Shown: one piece after another, positions 6,891 through 12,733 of the stretch
Layout of the letters: each line of letters begins with the position of its first letter
Numbering within the stretch: the stretch's first letter is position 1
Source: Nitrospirota bacterium
GTDB taxonomy: Bacteria > Nitrospirota > CAKKRA01 > 9FT-COMBO-42-15
DNA: 14,994 nucleotides
Reading direction: 5' to 3'
Assembly (NCBI GenBank): GCA_023248415.1
Contig: JAHFEP010000054.1
Coordinates: forward strand, 1 to 14,994
The notes under the pieces: model-generated
Seen by the model: the letters and a program-made list of their open reading frames with translations, nothing else
Databases searched by the model: none
Told to the model about the DNA's origin: nothing
Position numbers and translations under genes: made by a program

Positions 6891-7322
6891 TTACCTGCCT
6901 GCCTCTATTATTTCTTTTATCCTTTTCATATTCTCTTGCGAATGTTTATTAATCAGCTCTGCTGCCTGCTCATTGTTATACTTTGCCTTTTCATCCATCT
7001 CAAAGTCCTGCTCCCATGTCATATCAACGTCTCCGTCAATCTTTTTGTATGTCCATTTCAGGTGCATATACTTAAATGGAAATTTCGGCTCTTCTCTTTC
7101 AGCAGTGCAGACATAATTTATTTTGTCCACTATCCTGCTTGAGCGCCAACTCTTGCCTTCATTATTTGTCAGTTGAAAGGTAATCTTGTTATCTTCCTTC
7201 TTTAATATCTTTGCATCAGTATATTCATTAAAAAGCTCAGGCCACCTTTCAATATCATTGGTAATATCAAAGACCCTATCAATATCTGCATTGATAATAA
7301 TAGAATTTTTTGTATGCGGCAT
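6891..7322 (-). CDS. SRPBCC-fold polyketide aromatase/cyclase-like protein
   Basis: A 143-residue single-domain protein of the START/SRPBCC polyketide cyclase type. Seen: the opening MPHTKNSIIINADIDRVFDITNDIERWPELF, the usual first strand, helix and 'W-P-x-hydrophobic' turn of this fold; alternating strands WRSSRIVD, FKYMHLKWTYKKIDGDVDMTWEQDFEMD; and a long C-terminal helix that closes the cavity. In type II polyketide pathways, relatives such as the TcmN and WhiE aromatase/cyclases bind the poly-beta-keto chain and direct ring closure and aromatisation. The length fits a mono-domain enzyme. It lies 12 bp after the PF04199 cyclase gene with a GGAGG ribosome site. Context strengthens the cyclase call, but SRPBCC proteins also bind many other hydrophobic ligands. 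Confidence 0.78.
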   Translation of the reverse strand: MPHTKNSIIINADIDRVFDITNDIERWPELFNEYTDAKILKKEDNKITFQLTNNEGKSWRSSRIVDKINYVCTAEREEPKFPFKYMHLKWTYKKIDGDVDMTWEQDFEMDEKAKYNNEQAAELINKHSQENMKRIKEIIEAGR

Positions 7323-7334
7323 AATACACCCTCC

Positions 7335-8180
7335 TTATATTATTGCTACAACTCTTGCCCAGCTCGCCCCCACTTTTTTAATCTTTACAGGAAAGCAGGC
7401 AACCTTAAAGCCATAAGGCTTTGGAATCTTGTCTAAGTTTGCAAGCCTTTCTATATGGCAGTATTCTTTCTTCCTTCCAAGCAAATGTGCTGGCCAGAGA
7501 TAGCTGTTATCCTTTGTCCTGAAATAATCACCAATCATATATGGATACGGCCTGTCAAAGCCAAGAAAATCAACACCAATTATTTTAACACCTTTGTTGA
7601 CAAGCCACTCTGCTGCCTCAGGACTTACACCCGGAAAATCTGTCAGATATCTTTTTGTGCCGTTATATTTGTCAGCGCCTGTTTTGATTAATACAATATC
7701 CATCGGCTTAATCTTATATCTGATTTTTTTGAGCGCGGATTCAATATCTCTAACTGCTATTGCGTCCCCGGCTTTCTTGCGAGACAGAGCAAGCACGACA
7801 CCGTCGCTGTAACACCATTCAAGCGGAATATCCTCTATGTCCCTCGCCTCTTTCCCTTCACATACAGGCCCGAAGTGATAAGGCGCATCAATATGCGTGC
7901 CCATGTGAACAGAGGCGGTAACCGTTTCATGCGAGATAAACATATTATCAGGCAAATCCATTCTTGTTATCCTTCTTGTGCCAAGATAGTACTTAACAAT
8001 ATTCTTTGCCCTTTCAAAAAAAGGCTTGCCCTTTGACTTTGCTACTACCCAGCCAAGATAATCAGCGCCGTCAGAGTGATTCAGCCTTTTAATATATGTT
8101 GGAAAGGTGTTGTCTATATCCTCCTCAATTGGAAGACTGAGGTCAATGATGCAGGGTCTTGGATTATTTTCCCTTTTCAT
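7335..8180 (-). CDS. PF04199 cyclase-family metal-dependent hydrolase/cyclase
   Basis: A 281-residue member of the kynurenine-formamidase-like 'putative cyclase' family. The metal-binding signature is clear: H92-M-G-T-H96-I-D98-A-P-Y-H102. Also typical are IIDLSLPIEEDI at the N-terminus, IVLIKTGADKY and GVKIIGVDFLGFDRP. Known relatives hydrolyse formamides or cyclic amides, while others in actinobacterial type II polyketide clusters (the DpsY/OxyN/MtmX group) are assigned to late ring closure. Next to KS-alpha, KS-beta, ACP and an SRPBCC protein, a cyclase role is the best inference. It starts six bases after the ACP stop with GGTGAG upstream. The segment 33-90 before the signature is longer than in formamidases and may shape a substrate pocket. 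Confidence 0.85.
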   Translation of the reverse strand: MKRENNPRPCIIDLSLPIEEDIDNTFPTYIKRLNHSDGADYLGWVVAKSKGKPFFERAKNIVKYYLGTRRITRMDLPDNMFISHETVTASVHMGTHIDAPYHFGPVCEGKEARDIEDIPLEWCYSDGVVLALSRKKAGDAIAVRDIESALKKIRYKIKPMDIVLIKTGADKYNGTKRYLTDFPGVSPEAAEWLVNKGVKIIGVDFLGFDRPYPYMIGDYFRTKDNSYLWPAHLLGRKKEYCHIERLANLDKIPKPYGFKVACFPVKIKKVGASWARVVAII

Positions 8181-8186
8181 AAAACT

Positions 8187-8423
8187 TCAACTCACCTTCA
8201 CATTGTTTAAAAAATCAACTATATCCTTAACGTTGCTTTTCAACCCGATTACCCCTTCTGGTATCTTTATCTTAAATCTTTTCTCCAATGCAGCAATTAT
8301 CTCCACAAGCTCTGTAGAGTCCGCACCCAAGTCCTCTTTTAATCTGGAATTGAGGCTTACCTCTACATCATCCATGCCAATATCATTTATTAATAAATCC
8401 ATTACTAATTTCTCAATAGACAT
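8187..8423 (-). CDS. Acyl carrier protein of the type II polyketide synthase
   Basis: A 78-residue carrier protein. The phosphopantetheine attachment motif is LGADSTELVE with Ser36 as the modified residue, followed by the usual acidic helix II (ELVEIIAALEKRFKIKIPEG). It would hold the growing chain as a thioester for the two ketosynthases encoded directly upstream. It replaces the usual LGADSLD by LGADSTE, a variation seen in specialised carrier proteins. An AGGAG lies 11 bases before the ATG. It is separated from the KS-beta gene by a 75-bp purine-rich periodic tract. A housekeeping AcpP is unlikely because no fab genes flank it. Confidence 0.93.
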   Translation of the reverse strand: MSIEKLVMDLLINDIGMDDVEVSLNSRLKEDLGADSTELVEIIAALEKRFKIKIPEGVIGLKSNVKDIVDFLNNVKVS

Positions 8424-8456
8424 CTTTTAAAGAACTCCTTTCAATATCTTAAATCT

Positions 8457-8502
8457 TTTCACCCTTTCACCCACTCTCCCACTCTCCCCTTCTCCGTTTC
8501 AC
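8457..8502 (-). repeat. 8-bp periodic purine-rich tract between KS-beta and ACP genes
   Basis: On the plus strand the tract reads as successive 8-mers: TTTCACCC twice (8457-8472), ACTCTCCC twice (8473-8488), then the looser CTTCTCCG and TTTCAC. The mRNA (minus) strand is therefore almost all purine, with GGGAGAGT and GGGTGAAA units. The tract runs into the last codons of KS-beta (stop at 8501-8499). It has no inverted repeat; its role is unknown. Confidence 0.75.
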
Positions 8503-9737
8503 AATTTTCTAATCACCATTACTGCATTAATCCCGCCCCTGCCCTGCGAATTAATCAATGCAGTTTTTATTTTGTGCTCTTTTCCTTTCAATGCAATATA
8601 ATCAAGGTCGCAGGCATTATCTCTATCCTCCAAATTTACAGTCGGCGGCACAAGGCTGTTCTCCATTGCAAGTGTAGTTGTTATTAAATCAACTGCGCCA
8701 GCAGCGCCGAGTAGATTCCCGATTGCAGACTTTGGCGCGCTTATTGGCATCTGATATGCCTTTTTCCCAAACACAGCCTTTATTGCCTTTGTCTCTGCAA
8801 TATCTCCATCCTTTGTTGCTGAACCATTTGCGCAGATATAATCAATATCATCCACAGTAATTTCACCCCCATTTATAGCTATCTGCATTGCCCTCGCAAG
8901 CTGCCTGCCTTCAATATCCTGCTTTGTTGGATGAATTCCGTCATTGGTCATGCTAAAACCTGCTACCTCTCCATATATCTTTGCGCCTCTTTTTTCTGCG
9001 TGCTCAAAGGACTCTAATATCACAATCCCTGCACCCTCCCCAATAGCAAAACCATCCCTGTTCTTATCAAATGGCCTGTATGCCTTCTGCGGCACATCAT
9101 TCTTTGTTGTAAGGACACCTGATGTATTGCAGCAGAGAAGCCCATAAGGGCTTAGCGGAGCCTCGCTTCCTCCTGCTAAAATAATATCAGCCTCTCCCTC
9201 CTGAATTGTCCTGTATGCAGAGCCTATTGAAACAAGGCCGCTTGCGCTGTCTGCAATAATGGTCTGGCTGTAGCCGAGCAGACCATAGTATATGCTCACC
9301 TGCCCCTGCGGCGCAGCAGGAAACCATGCAGTCGCCTGATATGGACTAACATCTTTTAAACCGCCGATATATAAATCCCTCAGCTCCACCTCTGCAAATT
9401 CCCAGCCGCCGATGGCATTGCCGATAAAAACACCGATTCTCTCCTTGTCCTCTGCCTCAAGATTCAATTTTGCATCTGCGATTGCAAACTCAGATGCCAG
9501 CAAGGCAAGATGCGAAAATCGGTCTATCTTTTTTAATAGCCTTTTGGGAAATGTATTGAGCTTCTCTAAATCGCCATTTATCTGGCCTGCTATCCTTGAT
9601 GGATATTTACTGGCATCAAACTTTTTAATCTCAGAGACAAAGGAGTCTCCAGAGGAAATATTCCTCCAGTGTTCATCCTTTCCAATGCCTGCAGGGCTGA
9701 TTATCCCTATTCCTGTTATGACAACACGCCTATTCAT
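8499..9737 (-). CDS. KS-beta / chain-length-factor-like ketosynthase with Ser-Asn-Asn in place of Cys-His-His
   Basis: A 412-residue thiolase-fold protein of the FabF/KAS II type, normal length. It begins MNRRVVITGIGIISPAGIG and keeps structural motifs such as GGSEAPLSPYG, RPFDKNRDGFAIGEGAG and KSAIG. All three catalytic positions are changed: IADSASG has Ser164 where the nucleophilic Cys belongs, CANGSAT has Asn304 for the first His, and AIGNLLGAAG has Asn341 for the second His. Lys336 is kept. It cannot condense by the usual route, so it should act as the non-catalytic partner (chain length factor) of the KS-alpha encoded three bases upstream. Classical chain length factors carry Gln at the Cys position; Ser here is unusual. 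Start chosen at the ATG following the KS-alpha stop. Confidence 0.88.
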   Translation of the reverse strand: MNRRVVITGIGIISPAGIGKDEHWRNISSGDSFVSEIKKFDASKYPSRIAGQINGDLEKLNTFPKRLLKKIDRFSHLALLASEFAIADAKLNLEAEDKERIGVFIGNAIGGWEFAEVELRDLYIGGLKDVSPYQATAWFPAAPQGQVSIYYGLLGYSQTIIADSASGLVSIGSAYRTIQEGEADIILAGGSEAPLSPYGLLCCNTSGVLTTKNDVPQKAYRPFDKNRDGFAIGEGAGIVILESFEHAEKRGAKIYGEVAGFSMTNDGIHPTKQDIEGRQLARAMQIAINGGEITVDDIDYICANGSATKDGDIAETKAIKAVFGKKAYQMPISAPKSAIGNLLGAAGAVDLITTTLAMENSLVPPTVNLEDRDNACDLDYIALKGKEHKIKTALINSQGRGGINAVMVIRKL

Positions 9738-9740
9738 CTT

Positions 9741-10994
9741 TTACTTAACCCTCTTCAACACCACAGCAGAGTGTATCCCTGAAAATCCGCTGCTTGTTTT
9801 TACAATTGCATCCACCTTTCCTTCACGATACTTATTCGGTATATAATCCAAATCACACGCAGGGTCAGGCTCTTCATAATTAATGGTTGGCGGCATGCAA
9901 TTGTTCTCCATAATCAAACAGCACCCGGCAAGTTCTATGCTGTTTGCTGCTGACAAAGGATGGCCTATCATGGACTTGATAGAGCTTATTGGTATCTTAT
10001 ATGCCCTCTCTTTAAAAACCCTCTTAAATGAATTTGTCTCAAACAAATCATTCTGCTCTGTTGAGCTTCCATGGGCATTTATATAGCTAACCTCATCTGT
10101 ATTAATCTGTGCATTATTCAATGCAATATCAATGCACCTTGCCTGCGCAATGCCGTCTGAAGGCAGGTCTGTCATGTGATATGCATTGGATGTTGAGCCT
10201 GTGCCAGCAATCTCTGTGTAAATCCTTGCGCCGCGCCTTTTTGCATGTTCAATATCTTCAAGTATCAGCACACCGCATCCTTCACCAAGAACAAAGCCGT
10301 TTCTCTCTTTTTCAAATGGCCTTGATGCGCCAGAAGGGTCATGATTCCTCTTTGCAAGGGCATTTATAACATCAAATGCAGCAAGCGCAATCGGTGTAAT
10401 CGGCGCCTCTGAAGCGCCTGCAATCATTACATCTGTCTCACCCCGTGCTATGCTTTTATATGCATGGATAATGGAGTCTGTGCCTGCTGTGCATCCTGTT
10501 GAAAGCGCATAGCATCCTCCCATAAGATTATACTCAGCAGCAATCTCATTTGAAGGCATATTGAATACAGAGGCGTCATACAGATAGGGGCTCACATATT
10601 CAGGATTAATAGGCTCCTTTCCCCATTGTGTAACAACTATAAACTCCTCCTCCATATACTTTGTCCCGCAGATTGCATTTGCAATACAGACGCCGATACG
10701 CTCCCTGTTTTCAATGGAAAAATCAATGCCAGAGTCTTCAACTGCCATCCTTGCGCCTGCAACTGAAAACTGCACATACCTGTCCATGCGCCTTATCTGG
10801 TCTTCACGCAGATTGAATCTCCTTGGATTAAAACCCTTCACCTCTGATGCAACATGGGAATTAAACTGCGATACATCAAAGGCAGTAATCTTTTCAACTG
10901 CTGACTTGCCATTTACAACAGCATCCCAGAAATTATCTTTTCCAATTCCATTCGGTGAAATAACACCTATGCCAGTAATTACAACCCTTCTCAT
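9741..10994 (-). CDS. KS-alpha: catalytic type II polyketide ketosynthase
   Basis: A 417-residue FabF/KAS II-type condensing enzyme. The triad is intact: Cys168 in STGCTAGTDSI, His308 in NAHGSSTEQND, and His345 in KSMIGHPLSAAN with Lys340. The STGCTAG context, followed by TDSI, is closer to KS-alpha enzymes of aromatic type II polyketide synthases (STGCTSGLDS) than to housekeeping FabF (ACATG), which supports decarboxylative Claisen condensation of malonyl-ACP in a heterodimer with the following KS-beta. The two genes are separated by only three bases. Oddly, no Shine-Dalgarno sequence precedes its ATG, and a 110-bp AT-rich palindromic region lies upstream. No acyltransferase gene is present, so malonyl loading probably uses the FabD of fatty acid synthesis. 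Confidence 0.92.
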   Translation of the reverse strand: MRRVVITGIGVISPNGIGKDNFWDAVVNGKSAVEKITAFDVSQFNSHVASEVKGFNPRRFNLREDQIRRMDRYVQFSVAGARMAVEDSGIDFSIENRERIGVCIANAICGTKYMEEEFIVVTQWGKEPINPEYVSPYLYDASVFNMPSNEIAAEYNLMGGCYALSTGCTAGTDSIIHAYKSIARGETDVMIAGASEAPITPIALAAFDVINALAKRNHDPSGASRPFEKERNGFVLGEGCGVLILEDIEHAKRRGARIYTEIAGTGSTSNAYHMTDLPSDGIAQARCIDIALNNAQINTDEVSYINAHGSSTEQNDLFETNSFKRVFKERAYKIPISSIKSMIGHPLSAANSIELAGCCLIMENNCMPPTINYEEPDPACDLDYIPNKYREGKVDAIVKTSSGFSGIHSAVVLKRVK

Positions 10995-11013
10995 ACGCTA
11001 TCGCTCACTGCAA

Positions 11014-11100
11014 AATTTAAAATGCAAATTGAAAAATGCAAAATAAAGAAAAACATCTTTAATTTTGCACTTTGCATTTTGATATTTTCATTTTTCATTT
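11014..11100. repeat. AT-rich imperfect palindromic repeat upstream of KS-alpha
   Basis: TGCAAAATAAAG (11037-11048) pairs with CTTTAATTTTGCA (11057-11069) around an 8-nt loop, with a single-base bulge. Flanking TGCATTTT / AAAATGCA and ATTTTCATTTTTCATTTT motifs extend the imperfect symmetry outward. The stretch carries no gene. It lies between the second small TIGR04076-like gene and KS-alpha and could act as an attenuator, a processing site, or simply a dispersed repeat. Confidence 0.6.
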
Positions 11101-11104
11101 TCTG

Positions 11105-11374
11105 TTACTCCATCCTTTTTGCCTTAAACCTGATGTAGCCACCGTCTGGACAAACCACAGTATCCAGTGAATCCATATCCTTCATAAATGGATACTTTGC
11201 GCCAAAATTAAGCGCAAAGAGCACAGGAAAAAGCGTATGGTATGCAGCGCCGCAAAAGCCTCCTTCTGGTGTCTTTAATCCTGTTACATCCCACTTGTCG
11301 CCTGCCTTATATTCATAAAAGCAGGGCCCTGTCCTCTCAACAACCTCTACCCTCATCTTTTTCGGATTTGCCAT
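11105..11374 (-). CDS. Small TIGR04076-like cysteine protein, second copy
   Basis: An 89-residue protein resembling the TIGR04076 family of small conserved proteins of unknown function. It opens MRVEVVERTGPC, continues with an AGDKWDV strand, then GFCGAAYHTLFPVLFALNFGAKYPFM and a terminal CPDGGYIRFKAKR. Cys18, Cys41 and Cys75 are all shared with the 92-residue neighbour encoded 127 bp upstream, along with the FCGxAYHxLFPV block and CPDGG, so the two are paralogues. Three spaced Cys and one His suggest metal or redox chemistry, but this is unproven. GGAGGT eight bases upstream supports the start. It lies between the redox genes and the polyketide synthase genes; a role in either is possible. 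Confidence 0.75.
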   Translation of the reverse strand: MANPKKMRVEVVERTGPCFYEYKAGDKWDVTGLKTPEGGFCGAAYHTLFPVLFALNFGAKYPFMKDMDSLDTVVCPDGGYIRFKAKRME

Positions 11375-11403
11375 TTAAACTACCTCCAACTTTCATTAAA
11401 ATT

Positions 11404-11475
11404 GTCATTGCGAGCGACTGAAAGGAGCGTGGCAATCTCCTGAGATTGCTTCGTCGCTTCGCTCCTCGCAATGAC
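11404..11475. repeat. Palindromic intergenic repeat with GTCATTGCGAG ends (72 bp)
   Basis: Perfect inverted ends GTCATTGCGAG (11404-11414) and CTCGCAATGAC (11465-11475), an internal pair GGAGCG (11424-11429) / CGCTCC (11460-11465), and a central hairpin GCAATCTC/GAGATTGC (11432-11449, 2-nt loop). It resembles a dispersed repeat found in many copies in Nitrospirota and Desulfobacterota-like genomes. It is noncoding and sits in the 127-bp gap between the two paralogous small genes. Confidence 0.85.
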
Positions 11476-11501
11476 TATTTCACTTACATCAACTATTCCT
11501 A

Positions 11502-11780
11502 TTATTCCCACACTGCCTTTGTCTTAAACACCAGCTTGCCGCCGTCAGGGCAGGTTGTCCTCACCCATCCCTCTTTGTCCATAAATGGAAACTGCGCGCC
11601 GAATGTCCATGCATACATTACTGGAAACAATTGGTGGTATGCGCCGCCGCAAAAGTGTTCGGGCGGATGAGTAAAGTCTTTGAACTCAAACCTGTCGCCA
11701 GGCTTGTAGCAGTGATAACATTCTGTTACTTTATCCACCTCGCATATAAACTTTGGAAACCTCATCCTCGGCTCTGTCAT
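11502..11780 (-). CDS. Small TIGR04076-like cysteine protein, first copy
   Basis: A 92-residue paralogue of the protein at 11105-11374. Shared blocks are the GDRFEF strand, FCGGAYHQLFPVMYAWTFGAQFPFM and CPDGGKLVFKTK. It has five Cys (13, 21, 24, 44, 77) against three in the sister protein; C21-x-x-C24 is extra and could add a metal ligand. Its ATG overlaps the stop of the ketopantoate-reductase-like gene by four bases (ATGA) with GGAGGAG before it, so it is cotranslated with the redox enzymes. Function is unknown. A cofactor-binding or small chaperone role beside the oxidoreductases is a guess; nothing in the sequence proves it. Confidence 0.77.
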   Translation of the reverse strand: MTEPRMRFPKFICEVDKVTECYHCYKPGDRFEFKDFTHPPEHFCGGAYHQLFPVMYAWTFGAQFPFMDKEGWVRTTCPDGGKLVFKTKAVWE

Positions 11781-12733
11781 AACTCCTCCTTTTCAACCTC
11801 ATGCACCATCTCCACTGCCTTACTATTATAAGGCGTAGGAATATTAATCCTCTTTCCCAGTTCAACAATCTCGCCGTTCAAATAATCAATCTCTGTTGCC
11901 TTGCCCCGTTTTATGCTCTGTAAAATAGAGCCGTACAAAGGCTCTTTTGACAAACCCTGCATTATATGGCTGAATATTACTGCGCCCTCATTAATTGGCG
12001 CAGAGAGAAGCCCTCGCAGTTTTTCCAATGGCAAATCAGGCAAATCAGAAAACCTTATCCCTGCCCTGTCAATCACAGCCAATCCTTCCTTAATAAGATT
12101 AAACCCAAACCTTGCATGCTCCATATCTGCAAATGCCTCCTGCATTGTCCTGCCTGTAATTGCAGGTATGCAGTTATTAAGATTTAACAAAAGTTTTGTC
12201 CAGTGAACGCCGTGGATGTTATCTGATATATGCGTCTTGCTGAATTTAGCAAGCACGGATGCTGCTGCATTCACTGCCTCGTCATTTTGACTAAAGGCAT
12301 TGCCAATAATAAAATCACCTTCAAAATTGTGTATAAATTTTCCATGCTCAATATAGGTTGCGCCGAACATTACAACAGAGCTTACAATATCCCTTCTGTT
12401 AAGATTTTCTGCTGCAAGCACATCTGCCTTAACGCCATTCTGCATTGTTACAATAATAGAGTTCTCGGCCGCTGGCGCTATTGTCTTACATGCCTCTGTG
12501 ATATCCTGCGTCTTTACAGCAAGAAAAATGATATCAGGCTTTTCAGATAATCTTGTATCAGCCTTTATCTTTATATTCTTTTTTCCCCTTACACCATCTA
12601 TCTGAAGTCCGTTTTTATTAATGGCATCCACATTATTTTTTCTGCCTATTAATAGAACATCCTCTCCTGCCTCAGCAAGATAGCCTCCTAAAACAGAGCC
12701 GATAGCTCCAGCGCCCATTATGGCAATCTTCAT
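11777..12733 (-). CDS. Ketopantoate reductase family (ApbA/PanE) NADPH-dependent 2-ketoacid reductase
   Basis: A 318-residue enzyme with the two-domain layout of 2-dehydropantoate 2-reductase. The Rossmann motif GAGAIG is at residues 7-12, the catalytic Lys180 and Asn residues are in HWTKLLLNLNNCIPAITG, and the C-terminal signature is TEIDYLNGEIVELG (Glu281). PanE reduces ketopantoate for CoA and phosphopantetheine synthesis; many paralogues reduce other 2-ketoacids or beta-keto groups. The frame stays open upstream to 12808, but the ATG at 12733 gives the exact family N-terminus and overlaps the oxidoreductase stop by four bases (ATGA). In this cluster it could serve as a dedicated ketoreductase for the polyketide or supply pantetheine arms; the former would be novel. 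The family call is firm, the substrate is not. Confidence 0.87.
   Translation of the reverse strand: MKIAIMGAGAIGSVLGGYLAEAGEDVLLIGRKNNVDAINKNGLQIDGVRGKKNIKIKADTRLSEKPDIIFLAVKTQDITEACKTIAPAAENSIIVTMQNGVKADVLAAENLNRRDIVSSVVMFGATYIEHGKFIHNFEGDFIIGNAFSQNDEAVNAAASVLAKFSKTHISDNIHGVHWTKLLLNLNNCIPAITGRTMQEAFADMEHARFGFNLIKEGLAVIDRAGIRFSDLPDLPLEKLRGLLSAPINEGAVIFSHIMQGLSKEPLYGSILQSIKRGKATEIDYLNGEIVELGKRINIPTPYNSKAVEMVHEVEKEEL

Noticed and set aside
8187..10994. Housekeeping fatty acid synthesis genes (FabF plus AcpP)
   Set aside because: Two KS genes in catalytic/non-catalytic pairing, two cyclase-like genes, and no fabD, fabG or fabZ around argue for a specialised polyketide system.
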